From positions 1-56,838 of the forward strand of contig CATKXN010000003.1 in the NCBI GenBank assembly GCA_949840605.1: 56,838 bases of DNA. Direction: 5' to 3'. A model generated the notes under the pieces. The model worked only from the letters and a program-made list of their open reading frames with translations, was not told where the DNA came from and did not search any database. This stretch comes from an uncultured Alistipes sp. GTDB taxonomy: Bacteria; Bacteroidota; Bacteroidia; Bacteroidales; Rikenellaceae. Below, one piece after another: positions 7,846 through 16,123 of this stretch. A program made the position numbers and the translations under genes. Numbering within the stretch: position 1 is the stretch's first letter; the number at the start of each line of letters is the position of its first letter.

Positions 7846-8631
7846 TTACTGTTCATTGAACCACCAGCACTGGTTTTCTTCTTGCAGGGCCTTTGCCCGG
7901 ATCGCCGGGTCGCGGTCGAACTGGTCGCGGTAGCTTTGCCAGCCGTTGCCGAGGTATTCGTCGGCCGGAATGAATTCCCCGGCTCCGTAGTCCAGTCCGT
8001 CGCTGTCGGGAATCCGCCAGTCGCCCCAGTTGCACGCCTTCGCCGCGCCGGTTTTGTAGCTGCGCCAGGTTCCCCGCCACTGGTTGTTGCGGTATCCGTC
8101 GGCGATCAGCATCAGCGTGTCGTAATAGATGTTGCCGTCGCTGTCGGACGCGATGTCGATGTAATGCGTGCCTTCGAACACCCCCGCGCCCGACTGCCCG
8201 GGGTCTTCGCGCAGGACGTAGTGTCCTTTCAGATACCATCCCGAACGGATTCCGCCCCATTCTTCCGGTGCATCCGAGTCGGGCCGTTTCACGAGCGAGT
8301 CGATCTGCAGATCCCCTTCGAAATCGCAGATGTTGCCTTTGACGAGCGTCTTGCCGTTCAGAACGTATTTCAGCGGATCGGAACCCGACCGGCGGATGGC
8401 GGTGACGTGTATCCGGAACCGTTGGAAATCCCTGCCGATAAATCCGAGCGGTTCGGGCCGGTCGACCCATTGGAGCGTGGTCGTATCCTCGCGGTCGATC
8501 AGGGGCAGCGGTCCCGTCCACAGCATCGAAAGGTCCTTTTGCCGGATCATGCCGAGCGTGATGTCGGGGTGTGCCTGTCCTGCGGCGGAGAGCGCCGAAA
8601 ACAGCAGGAGTATGGCCGGGAGGCGTTTCAT
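7846..8631 (-). CDS. Exported protein of unknown function
   Basis: A 261-residue protein with a signal peptide (LLLFSALSAAGQA, cleavage near residue 19). I do not recognise a domain. The mature part is Trp- and Asp-rich with GGIRSGWYLKGHYVL and GTHYIDIASDSDGNIYYD stretches, consistent with a small beta-rich periplasmic or outer-membrane protein. It is cotranscribed with polyprenyl synthase (7 bp upstream) and U32 peptidase (6 bp downstream). There is no lipobox cysteine. Confidence 0.75.
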   Translation of the reverse strand: MKRLPAILLLFSALSAAGQAHPDITLGMIRQKDLSMLWTGPLPLIDREDTTTLQWVDRPEPLGFIGRDFQRFRIHVTAIRRSGSDPLKYVLNGKTLVKGNICDFEGDLQIDSLVKRPDSDAPEEWGGIRSGWYLKGHYVLREDPGQSGAGVFEGTHYIDIASDSDGNIYYDTLMLIADGYRNNQWRGTWRSYKTGAAKACNWGDWRIPDSDGLDYGAGEFIPADEYLGNGWQSYRDQFDRDPAIRAKALQEENQCWWFNEQ

Positions 8632-8638
8632 GCCGCCG

Positions 8639-9610
8639 TCAGTTCTTGCGCCCCATCAGGCTCATGGCGTAGTCGCGCATCCGTCGGGTCCGTGCGGGTT
8701 CCGCCGAGAGGGTGTCGAGGATCGACAGCGCCCGTTCGAAGCGCAGCGAAATCTGCTGCTCGGTGAGCCGCGGCACCTCCAGCCGGTCGTAGACGGCCTT
8801 CACGGCGGCGATCTTCTCGGCGCTGCTGAGTTTCGGGTCGCGGCAGGCCGTGCGCAGTATTTCGCGCGTGGCTTCGTCGGCACGGCTCATGGCCGTGACC
8901 ATCAGGTAGGTTTTCTTCCCTTCGAGGATGTCGCCCCCGATGGCCTTGCCCAGCCGCTCGTCGCCGTAGCTGTCCAGCAGGTCGTCCTGCAGCTGGAAGG
9001 CGAGCCCCAGCTCGACGGCGAAACGCCGCAACTTGCGGCAGTCCTCCTCGGAGGCGCCGCCCAGCATGGCGCCGATCGCCACGGCTCCGGCCAGCAGCAC
9101 CGAGGTCTTCAGCTCGATCATGTGCATGTACTCCACGACCGAAACTTTGGCCTTGTGTTCGAAATCCATGTCGTACTGCTGCCCTTCGCACACCTCGAGG
9201 GCCATGTCGTTGAACGTCGCCAGCACCTGCGGCAGCAGCTTCGCCGGAACGGTGCTCAGCAGTCGGTAGGCGCAGATCAGCATGGCGTCGCCCGAGAGGA
9301 TGGCCACGTTCTGGCCCCATTTGGCGTAGACCGAGGGCTTGCCGCGCCGCACGGCGGCGTTGTCCATGATGTCGTCGTGCAGCAGCGTGAAGTTGTGGAA
9401 CACCTCCACGGCCGCCGCCGCGGGCAGCGCCTGCTGCATGTCGTCGGAGAAGATGCCGTGGGCGAGCATCAGCAGCATCGGCCGCAGACGTTTGCCGCCT
9501 CCGGCCAGCGAATAGCCGATGGGCGCGTACAGGAGTTCGGGTTCGGCCGGGAAATCGGTCTGGGCGAGGTAATTCTCGATGGCGGAGAGTATCTGTTCGT
9601 TGCTTTGCAT
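8639..9610 (-). CDS. Long-chain polyprenyl diphosphate synthase
   Basis: A 323-residue cytoplasmic trans-prenyltransferase that condenses isopentenyl diphosphate onto an allylic primer to make a quinone side chain or related lipid. It has the substrate-binding GGGKRLRP (residues 37-44), the first Asp-rich motif DDIMD at 79-83 and the second DDLLD at 209-213, each coordinating Mg2+. The residues just before the first motif (FHNFTLLH) set chain length, but I cannot read the product. The ATG at 9610 gives the standard N-terminus; the frame continues upstream by chance. It is first in the four-gene operon and divergent from the ROK kinase. Confidence 0.92.
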   Translation of the reverse strand: MQSNEQILSAIENYLAQTDFPAEPELLYAPIGYSLAGGGKRLRPMLLMLAHGIFSDDMQQALPAAAAVEVFHNFTLLHDDIMDNAAVRRGKPSVYAKWGQNVAILSGDAMLICAYRLLSTVPAKLLPQVLATFNDMALEVCEGQQYDMDFEHKAKVSVVEYMHMIELKTSVLLAGAVAIGAMLGGASEEDCRKLRRFAVELGLAFQLQDDLLDSYGDERLGKAIGGDILEGKKTYLMVTAMSRADEATREILRTACRDPKLSSAEKIAAVKAVYDRLEVPRLTEQQISLRFERALSILDTLSAEPARTRRMRDYAMSLMGRKN

Positions 9611-9644
9611 AATCCGGGTTGTGATTTTGTATATGAATAGGTCC

Positions 9645-9652
9645 CAAAAATA
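9645..9652 (-). promoter_or_regulatory. Promoter (-7 box) of the polyprenyl synthase operon
   Basis: TATTTTTG is an exact TAnnTTTG match 34 bp before the start codon. It lies back-to-back with the ROK kinase promoter, whose -33 box is only 10 bp away. Confidence 0.5.
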
Positions 9653-9661
9653 GGAAAAAAG

Positions 9662-9692
9662 TTTGGAGTAGCCGAATTTTGAATTAACTTTG
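9662..9692 (+). promoter_or_regulatory. Promoter of the ROK kinase gene
   Basis: TTTG (9662-9665), exactly 19 bp, then TAACTTTG (9685-9692) is a full-consensus Bacteroidota promoter. The start codon is 35 bp beyond the -7 box. Confidence 0.8.
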
Positions 9693-9727
9693 ACAGGATA
9701 AAACTTAACTTTAACCTGAAGTACGAT

Positions 9728-10732
9728 ATGAAAAAACTCGCTATCGGTGTGGATATCGGCGGTATCAACACCGCGTTCGGCCTCGTCGACGAAAACGGCG
9801 ACCTCTATGCCGAATCGGTCATCTCGACCCGCAAATATCCCCATGTGGACGACTATCCGGCTTATGTCGAGGAACTTTGCGACGCCATGCGCGCCCTGGC
9901 CCAGAGCCTTTCGTTCGAGTATGAACTGGCCGGTATCGGCATCGGCGCCCCCAACGCCAATTATCACAAGGGCACGATCGAGAATCCGGCGAATCTCTGG
10001 AAATTCAGGCCCGACGACCCTGATCCCGACGAGGCGCGCCGCATTTTCCCGCTGGCTGACGATATTTCGAAGTGCTTCGACGGTGTGAAGACGATCGTCA
10101 CCAACGACGCCAACGCCGCCACGATCGGCGAGATGATCTACGGCAACGCCAAAGGCATGCGCGATTTCGTGATGATTACGCTCGGCACCGGCCTGGGTTC
10201 GGGCTTCGTCGCCAACGGCGAGATGATCTACGGCCACGACGGCTTCGCCGGCGAGTTCGGCCACGTGATCGTCGAGCGCGGCGGCCGCGAGTGCGGCTGC
10301 GGGCGCAAGGGTTGTCTGGAAACCTATGTTTCGGCGACGGGTATCAAGCGCACGGCGTTCGAACTGATGGCCAAGATGAATGCACCCAGCAAGCTGCGGG
10401 GCATAGCGTTCGAGGATTTCGACGCTTCGATGATCTCGGCGGCCGCCGAGCAGGGCGACCCCGTCGCTCTGGAGGCTTTCCGCTTCACGGGCGAGATGCT
10501 GGGCCGCGCGCTGGCCGACGTGGTGACGGTGACTTCTCCCGAGGCGATTTTCCTCTTCGGCGGTCTTTCGAAGGCCGGCAAACTGCTTTTCGAACCCACC
10601 CAGTGGTACATGGAGGAGAACATGCTCTTCGTCTTCAAGAACAAGGTGAAACTGCTTCCGAGCGGTATTCAGGGCAAGAACGCCGCCATCCTCGGCGCTT
10701 CGGCGCTGATCTGGCAGGAAGCTGCCAAATAG
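9728..10732 (+). CDS. ROK family sugar kinase (glucokinase/ManNAc kinase type)
   Basis: A 334-residue cytoplasmic kinase with the phosphate-binding VDIGGINTAFGLV at its start and the NDANAA catalytic-Asp motif. The GEFGHVIVERGG plus CGCGRKGCLE segment gives the His and three Cys zinc site of ROK proteins. It has no N-terminal helix-turn-helix, so it is an enzyme and not a repressor. In Bacteroides the ROK kinase RokA phosphorylates glucose, ManNAc and related amino sugars (known for that family). Because the sialate locus nearby lacks a kinase, ManNAc is a plausible substrate (inference). It has its own promoter and terminator. Confidence 0.88.
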   Translation: MKKLAIGVDIGGINTAFGLVDENGDLYAESVISTRKYPHVDDYPAYVEELCDAMRALAQSLSFEYELAGIGIGAPNANYHKGTIENPANLWKFRPDDPDPDEARRIFPLADDISKCFDGVKTIVTNDANAATIGEMIYGNAKGMRDFVMITLGTGLGSGFVANGEMIYGHDGFAGEFGHVIVERGGRECGCGRKGCLETYVSATGIKRTAFELMAKMNAPSKLRGIAFEDFDASMISAAAEQGDPVALEAFRFTGEMLGRALADVVTVTSPEAIFLFGGLSKAGKLLFEPTQWYMEENMLFVFKNKVKLLPSGIQGKNAAILGASALIWQEAAK

Positions 10733-10751
10733 GCCCTACGGCCGTTCCCGC

Positions 10752-10783
10752 AAGGGCGAGGTTCGCGGACTTCGCCCTTTTTT
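10752..10783 (+). terminator. Terminator of the ROK kinase gene
   Basis: An AAGGGCGA/TCGCCCTT stem with a 12-base loop that can pair further (GT/AC) is followed by TTTTTTC. It starts 20 bp after the stop. Confidence 0.75.
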
Positions 10784-10969
10784 CGAAATCTTCCTCCCTG
10801 AGGGCCGTTTAAGGAACGGCTTTCAGCGGGTGGAAGCGCCGAATCGGGTCCGGGACTCATCGTCCGGGCATCGCCCCTCGATCCCGGCTCATAGCCGGGT
10901 GACCCTGAAGGCGGCGGCAACGGTCGTCGGCAGTGAGATTCGCATTCGCAACTTAAATAAATACCTATC

Positions 10970-12043
10970 ATGAAACGACTTTTTCTACTCTCCGTCGCAT
11001 TGCTGACGGTCTGGGCGGCGGCCGCGCAGATGCGGTTCGTCGACGCCACCGAACTCAATCTGATCGGCAAGGCGCTGCCTACGCCGCACCCTTACCACCG
11101 GATCGATACGGTCGCTTACAAGGGCTTCACCAAGTCCGAGAACCAGCAGGTGCGCTGCGGCGCGGGCCTGGCGCTGGTGTTCAAGACCAATTCCTCGCGC
11201 ATCGACCTGCTGCCCGAGTACACCTCGTTCGTCTACAACGGTTCCAGCACCCCGCGGGTAGCTACCGAGGGCTTCGACCTCTACATCCGCAAGGACGGCG
11301 AGTGGATCTACGCCTCTTCGCGCACTCCCCGCAAGCGCGGCGAGGCGTTCACGATGATCAAAGGGATGGACGGCTCCGAGAAGGAGTGCCTGCTGTATCT
11401 GCCCAACTACAACGAACTGACCTCGTTGCAGGTCGGCGTGGATAAGGACGCGCAGATCGTAACGATGGAGAATCCTTTCCGCCACAAGATCGTGATCTTC
11501 GGTTCGAGCTTCACGCACGGCGTCAGCACCAGCCGTGCGGGCATGAGCTACCCGATGCAGATCGCCCGCAATACGGGGCTTTACTTCTGCAGCATCGCCT
11601 GCAGCGGTAACTGCAAGCTCCAGCCCTATTTCGCCGATTACCTCGCCGATGTGAAGGACGCCGATGCGATGGTCTTCGACGCTTTTTCGAATCCCAATGC
11701 CGAGATGATCGCCGAACGGCTGATTCCCTTCATCGCACGTATCCGGGAGTCGCTTCCCGAGACGCCGCTGATCTTCGTGCAGACGATCTACCGCGAGAGC
11801 CGCAACTTCGACCGGGAGAACGACAAATTCGAGGCAGCCAAACAGGCGATGGCACGGCGGCAGATGGCCGAGGCGATGAAACGCTTCAAAAACGTCTACT
11901 TCATCGACAAGGCCGGCCTTACGGGTACGGACCATGTCACTTCGGCCGACGGTACGCACCCTTCGGACCTGGGTTACTGGCGCTGGGCGCAGAACCTGCA
12001 GCCCGAGTTGCTGAAGGTCCTGAAAAAACACGGCATCCGCTGA
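10970..12043 (+). CDS. Secreted SGNH esterase with N-terminal GxDLY domain
   Basis: A 357-residue exported enzyme with a signal peptide (residues 1-19, ending WAAAAQ). An N-terminal jelly-roll domain carries GFDLY (101-105), the mark of SGNH_hydro_N domains. The SGNH hydrolase domain starts near 170 with GSSFTHG (nucleophile Ser180) and ends with DGTHPSD holding the catalytic Asp and His. Such proteins are carbohydrate or lipid esterases. Lying next to a sialidase locus, it might remove O-acetyl groups from sialic acid or hexosamines, but that is inference. About 190 bp of GC-rich upstream sequence has no obvious promoter. Confidence 0.87.
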   Translation: MKRLFLLSVALLTVWAAAAQMRFVDATELNLIGKALPTPHPYHRIDTVAYKGFTKSENQQVRCGAGLALVFKTNSSRIDLLPEYTSFVYNGSSTPRVATEGFDLYIRKDGEWIYASSRTPRKRGEAFTMIKGMDGSEKECLLYLPNYNELTSLQVGVDKDAQIVTMENPFRHKIVIFGSSFTHGVSTSRAGMSYPMQIARNTGLYFCSIACSGNCKLQPYFADYLADVKDADAMVFDAFSNPNAEMIAERLIPFIARIRESLPETPLIFVQTIYRESRNFDRENDKFEAAKQAMARRQMAEAMKRFKNVYFIDKAGLTGTDHVTSADGTHPSDLGYWRWAQNLQPELLKVLKKHGIR

Positions 12044-12056
12044 GTCGGATGAAAAA

Positions 12057-12080
12057 GAGGCGGCTTTCGAAAGCCGCCTC
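12057..12080. terminator. Bidirectional terminator between converging genes
   Basis: A 24-bp perfect palindrome, gaggcggc...gccgcctc, has A residues before it and T residues after it. It separates the plus-strand SGNH esterase from the minus-strand metallophosphoesterase that ends the sialic-acid locus. Confidence 0.75.
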
Positions 12081-12085
12081 TTCCG

Positions 12086-13609
12086 TTACCGGTAGGATTT
12101 CACCTCGTTCATCTCTTTCGGACGCTCCATCCTTTCGCGAAAAAGATTGCCGAAGCGGTCGGTGACCTCGATTTCGAGTGCGGCGTCGGGCGTCGCCGCC
12201 TGTGCGCGGAAGAGGTGGGGCGAGCGGACGGGCCGCAGTGACGGCGCACGCATCAGCGTCGAGCCGATGGCTGCCTTCGCATAGAGCGGGTCGGCGGTCA
12301 TGATGCGCTTCACGGGAATTTCCCGGCCGTTTTCCCGCACGGATACTTTCCATGCAGGGTCCCAGTTGAAGATGTTGAGCAGCACGGCGTTCGATCCGGC
12401 TTCCCCGCCGTATCCGGCGGGAATGCGGTTGAGGTCGTAGGTGCGGAACTGTCCCGTGCGCCAGTCGCCGCCGCAGGGAATGTAGTGCCAACTGATCGTT
12501 GCGCCGCCGATGTCGCACTGCAGGTACCCGCCGGGTGTTCCGTCGCGGGTGAGGTTGATGCCGCAGACCCCGGCTGTTTCCCATGCGCTGCCGGCAGCCG
12601 ATACGTTGTTGTGTTCGAGCATTCGGGGCGTGATCTGCACGTTATAGTTCAGGTGGGTGTGTCCCGTCAGCACCAGCACCTCCCGGAAGCGGGACAGCAG
12701 ACGGACGACCTCCCGGCCGCAACCCTCACGCAGGGAATCGACGCCGGTGTACCGGTAAAACGGCGCATGGGTGCAGAAGACGACGGGTGTATGCCGGTTC
12801 ACCGTCTCGAGGTCGCGTTCGAACCATTCCAGCTGTTCCGGGGTGATTTCCTCGCGGATTTGGCGGTAGTCCGCTTCTCCGTTCTCGTCGAGGGGGCCGT
12901 AGGAGACGATGTTGTCCATCACCACCCAGTGCGTGCCGCCGAGGTTGAACGAATAGTCCGTCGGTCCGAAAAGCCGCCGGTAGGCCCCGGCGCGGGAACG
13001 GTCGGAGGTCCCGCCGCGGATGTCGTGGTCGTGGTTGCCCATGCAGTGGAATACGGGCAGCCCGATCCGCTCCATCTCGCGGAGGTATTCGGGCAGTCCG
13101 TACCGGTTCCTGTACCACCATTTGTCGGTGGTCATGTCCCCGAGGACCACGATGCAGGTCTCCGTTCCGGGCAGCGGTTCGAGTCGCTGCATATCGGCGG
13201 CGAATCCGGCCCGGAACTGGGCGATGTCCCCTTTCCGGAGGCGGTTGGCGAGGTGGATATCGTTGCAGACGACTACCCGCCATTTCGTTCCGTCGGGCAG
13301 CCGGTCGAGGACGAAGTCCGCGGTGGGGTTTTTGCCCTGTATGCGGGCGTAGAATTTCGGCACGACGCCCTCTGTCGGGACTTTGTAACCCGAAGGTACG
13401 GAGATGAACACGAGACTGTCGCGCAGGCGCCCCGTCAGTTCGTAGCAGCCCCTGCTGTCGGTGACGACTACCTGCTCGCCGTCGGACACGGCGACTCCGG
13501 CCAGCGGGGCGTTGTCCCCGGAGCGGGTGATGCGGCCCGTTACGGTGGTGCGCTGTGCGCCTGCCGTCGCGAGCGACAGCAGGAACAGGAGTGTCAGGAG
13601 TTTTTTCAT
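12086..13609 (-). CDS. Exported calcineurin-like phosphoesterase (MetallophosN-core-C)
   Basis: A 507-residue protein with a signal peptide (to about residue 18) and no lipobox. An Ig-like MetallophosN domain (about 20-105) leads to the two-metal phosphoesterase core: NDIH (Asp117, His119), GDM (157-159), GNHD (191-194), CTHAPF and TGHTH. A MetallophosC beta domain follows from about 360 and ends TDRFGNLFRERM. All metal ligands are intact, so it should be active on a phosphoester or phosphodiester in the periplasm. It is the last gene of the sialic-acid locus, 48 bp and one hairpin after the preceding lipoprotein. Its substrate is unknown. Confidence 0.87.
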   Translation of the reverse strand: MKKLLTLLFLLSLATAGAQRTTVTGRITRSGDNAPLAGVAVSDGEQVVVTDSRGCYELTGRLRDSLVFISVPSGYKVPTEGVVPKFYARIQGKNPTADFVLDRLPDGTKWRVVVCNDIHLANRLRKGDIAQFRAGFAADMQRLEPLPGTETCIVVLGDMTTDKWWYRNRYGLPEYLREMERIGLPVFHCMGNHDHDIRGGTSDRSRAGAYRRLFGPTDYSFNLGGTHWVVMDNIVSYGPLDENGEADYRQIREEITPEQLEWFERDLETVNRHTPVVFCTHAPFYRYTGVDSLREGCGREVVRLLSRFREVLVLTGHTHLNYNVQITPRMLEHNNVSAAGSAWETAGVCGINLTRDGTPGGYLQCDIGGATISWHYIPCGGDWRTGQFRTYDLNRIPAGYGGEAGSNAVLLNIFNWDPAWKVSVRENGREIPVKRIMTADPLYAKAAIGSTLMRAPSLRPVRSPHLFRAQAATPDAALEIEVTDRFGNLFRERMERPKEMNEVKSYR

Positions 13610-13621
13610 GGCGTTTCGGAA

Positions 13622-13653
13622 AACACGGGCGGGCCTGCGGACCCGCCCGTGTT
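13622..13653 (-). terminator. Terminator or attenuator inside the sialic-acid locus
   Basis: A perfect 12-bp stem (AACACGGGCGGG paired with CCCGCCCGTGTT, loop of 8) is followed by TT on the minus strand. It separates the last metallophosphoesterase from the rest of the operon and may reduce its expression. Confidence 0.6.
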
Positions 13654-13657
13654 CGGT

Positions 13658-16096
13658 TTAGTTTTTCGGCGTGACCTTGAAGTTGTCGAGCCAGAAGCGG
13701 CAGAAGCCTTTGGCGGAAGCTCCGGCGATCTGCACCTGCGTTTCGGACGTAGCGCCTTCGATCTCCACCCGGATATGGTGCCAGCGGGCATTTCCTCCCG
13801 ACCAGTTGGTATAACCGCCGCAGTAGTAGTACTGCGTCTTGCCGTCGGAAGAGAGCGAGGTGTAGCTGTCGCCGGCCGGGATGTAATTTCCCTCGATGGC
13901 GACGATCTTTCCGCCGCCTGCGTATACCGTGATCCGTGACTCGCCCGTCTCGGAGGCGTTCTTGTATTCCAGTACGTCGTACTCCACCACGATATTTGCC
14001 GGAGTCGAGCCTATGCCTGCGAAAGCCGGTGAGATCACGTCGCCCGGGGCTTTGGTGGTGCCGCCCACCAGCAGGGTGCCGTTGCGCGTGGTCGGGGAGC
14101 TGGTCAGCAGAGAGGCTGTCCATCCGCTCGCCTTGTAGGCATCGGTCCAGTTGGCGTAAGTCTTGCCGCCCGTTCCGATCGCTGTTTTGTCGGTCAGCGC
14201 TGCATCGAATATGCCGCCTGTCGTACCGTCGTTCGCGCACCATTCGAAATCGTCTTCGAAATAGATCACCTCGGGGATTTCGTGGGTCTGCGTGACGGTG
14301 AGCGTCGTGAGGAGCCGGTCGCCGGACGAGACGGTGATCGTCGCCGTGCGCGGCCGGTCGGTGCGGTTTTGCGTGAGGGCGCGGAATGCGAGCCGGTATG
14401 CGATGCCTGTTCCGAGGCCTTCGCTCGACGGTGAAACGGTGAGCCAGTCGGCTTCGGTAGCCGCCGTCCACGAGGTCGCGGCCTGGATGACCAGCGACGC
14501 TTCGGCGCCTTCCGCATTGTCGATGTCGGCGCTGCCGCCCTCGGGCAGGCGGATTTCCGGCGCGACGGTCGACGGCAGGTCGCGCGAGCCGGCGATGGCG
14601 CCTTTCACGGCCCTGCCGATCAGGATGTCGTCGATCAGGATGCGGGCGTTGGCCAGCGCCTGGTCCTTGCCGAAGACGATGCGGGTGTCGGCCGTGGCGC
14701 CCTTGACGATGATCCAGTATTTCCTCCAGCGGAAACTGTTCGTCAGTGTCACTTCGGTCTCGGTGACGTTCGTGTCGCTGATCGTGCCGGGGCCCTCGAC
14801 GGAGATCGCCAGCGGTTCGGTGTCGGAATTCATCGTTGCTGAGGCGTAGTTGGCACCGTGGAACGAGACGAGCAGGTCCACGGGTTCCGTTCCGATTCCT
14901 GCGAGCGCCGGCGTGGTCAGCGCCGCGCGTTTGGACGAGGTGCCCAGGCAGACGTAGCCTTCGTAACGCGCCTGTACGCTGGTGCGGTAGTCTTTCGAAG
15001 CGCTGTAGCCGATGCGGTCGAAATCGTCGAGCAGATCGAGCGTAAAGTAGTTGGCCTTGCCGGTGGGCGAATTGGCCGCCGTTACCGTGGGCCATCCGCC
15101 GCCCGTAAGGTTATCCCAGCGGGCGGAGGCGGTGATCCAGTTGAAATCGTCCTCGAAATAGACTTCGCGGGTCTCGTCCGAGATGACCTCCATTTGCATC
15201 GTGTGCGTGATGTATTTCGCCGATACGAAGGCTCCCGCTTCGTCGGTGACGCACGACGTGAAAGGCTCCCCGGCAAAAAGGGTTTCTCTGAAGACCCGCT
15301 CGTCGGTGGTTACGACCTTGAGCGTGAGTCCGCCCTCGCCGGCGGTGAAATGTCCCAGCGGAATACGGATCGAGCAGGCCTTGTCCAGTGCGAGTCCGCC
15401 GCCGTCGCAGAAGACCGTCAGACGGTCGCTTTGTGCGGTGAGGGTCACGTTGCCGAGGTTGTCGACGGTTCCCTCGGCCGCCATCCAGCCCGTCAGCGCG
15501 GAGCCTTCGGCGGGAGCGATCCCGATGGAGGCGATCGAGGTCTCTTCGAGCGGTTCGAAACGCAGTTCCAGTACCGGCGCGAAATTACGGAAGCGCAGCG
15601 CCACGGGCTGCTGCTGCGTGGCGGAGGTCGAAGCCTCGCCGACGAGGAACGGCCGGGTCGTGTTCGCACCTTCGGCGATGTGCTGTTCGGCCGGAACCGA
15701 GAAGCGCACCACGGCACGGTTCAGAAGGCCTCCGGCATTGGTCTCGCTGTAAGGATAGTAGGCGAAAAAGGTGCGCCGTCCGGTTACCGATTCGTTCCAG
15801 CGGATCGCTTCGGCGGCGGGCGTCAGCAGGCTGAACGTCGTGGCGTCGGAGAGTGTGTAGGGGATGTTTTCGATGTGGGGCGTGCCGTCGATCATCGCCG
15901 TGATGCCGATTTGGTCTCCGGCCTCCCAGCTGGTGACGATCCCCTGCTGTATGACGCGGCTTTCGGCCGACACGGGGTCGATGGCTGCGGCGAACTGCAC
16001 GTCGCCGATCACGGCGGGACCCGGCGACGACGTTTCATCGTCCGAGCAGGCGCTCAGTGCGGCGATGCAGAGGGTTGACAGGAAAAAACGTTTCAT
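13658..16096 (-). CDS. Multi-domain surface lipoprotein, fimbrillin-like plus BACON
   Basis: An 812-residue lipoprotein with the lipobox ALSAC (Cys16) followed by SDDE, the acidic pattern often found on surface-exposed Bacteroidota lipoproteins. Residues about 25-300 resemble a fimbrillin-like domain (WEAGDQIGITA, FFAYYPYS). Two similar modules begin VYFEDDFNW (about 340) and IYFEDDFEW (about 625), each running into a beta-rich region with ALAGIGTEP / AFAGIGSTP, so an internal duplication is likely. Between them lies a BACON-type repeat ending TLTVTQTHEIPE. It probably binds glycan or mucin at the cell surface. It lies 27 bp after the sialidase gene. Confidence 0.78.
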   Translation of the reverse strand: MKRFFLSTLCIAALSACSDDETSSPGPAVIGDVQFAAAIDPVSAESRVIQQGIVTSWEAGDQIGITAMIDGTPHIENIPYTLSDATTFSLLTPAAEAIRWNESVTGRRTFFAYYPYSETNAGGLLNRAVVRFSVPAEQHIAEGANTTRPFLVGEASTSATQQQPVALRFRNFAPVLELRFEPLEETSIASIGIAPAEGSALTGWMAAEGTVDNLGNVTLTAQSDRLTVFCDGGGLALDKACSIRIPLGHFTAGEGGLTLKVVTTDERVFRETLFAGEPFTSCVTDEAGAFVSAKYITHTMQMEVISDETREVYFEDDFNWITASARWDNLTGGGWPTVTAANSPTGKANYFTLDLLDDFDRIGYSASKDYRTSVQARYEGYVCLGTSSKRAALTTPALAGIGTEPVDLLVSFHGANYASATMNSDTEPLAISVEGPGTISDTNVTETEVTLTNSFRWRKYWIIVKGATADTRIVFGKDQALANARILIDDILIGRAVKGAIAGSRDLPSTVAPEIRLPEGGSADIDNAEGAEASLVIQAATSWTAATEADWLTVSPSSEGLGTGIAYRLAFRALTQNRTDRPRTATITVSSGDRLLTTLTVTQTHEIPEVIYFEDDFEWCANDGTTGGIFDAALTDKTAIGTGGKTYANWTDAYKASGWTASLLTSSPTTRNGTLLVGGTTKAPGDVISPAFAGIGSTPANIVVEYDVLEYKNASETGESRITVYAGGGKIVAIEGNYIPAGDSYTSLSSDGKTQYYYCGGYTNWSGGNARWHHIRVEIEGATSETQVQIAGASAKGFCRFWLDNFKVTPKN

Positions 16097-16123
16097 ATCG
16101 GTAGGTTTTAAGGTTTTCGGAGT

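Noticed and set aside
6565..8766. Plus-strand open frame of over 700 codons opposite the U32 peptidase and its neighbour
   Set aside because: It crosses the antisense of two clear genes and has no family signature; an artefact of high GC content.
10784..10969. Riboswitch in the leader of the SGNH esterase gene
   Set aside because: Several GC-rich hairpins can be drawn, but none matches a conserved riboswitch core that I know and no promoter fixes the transcript start.
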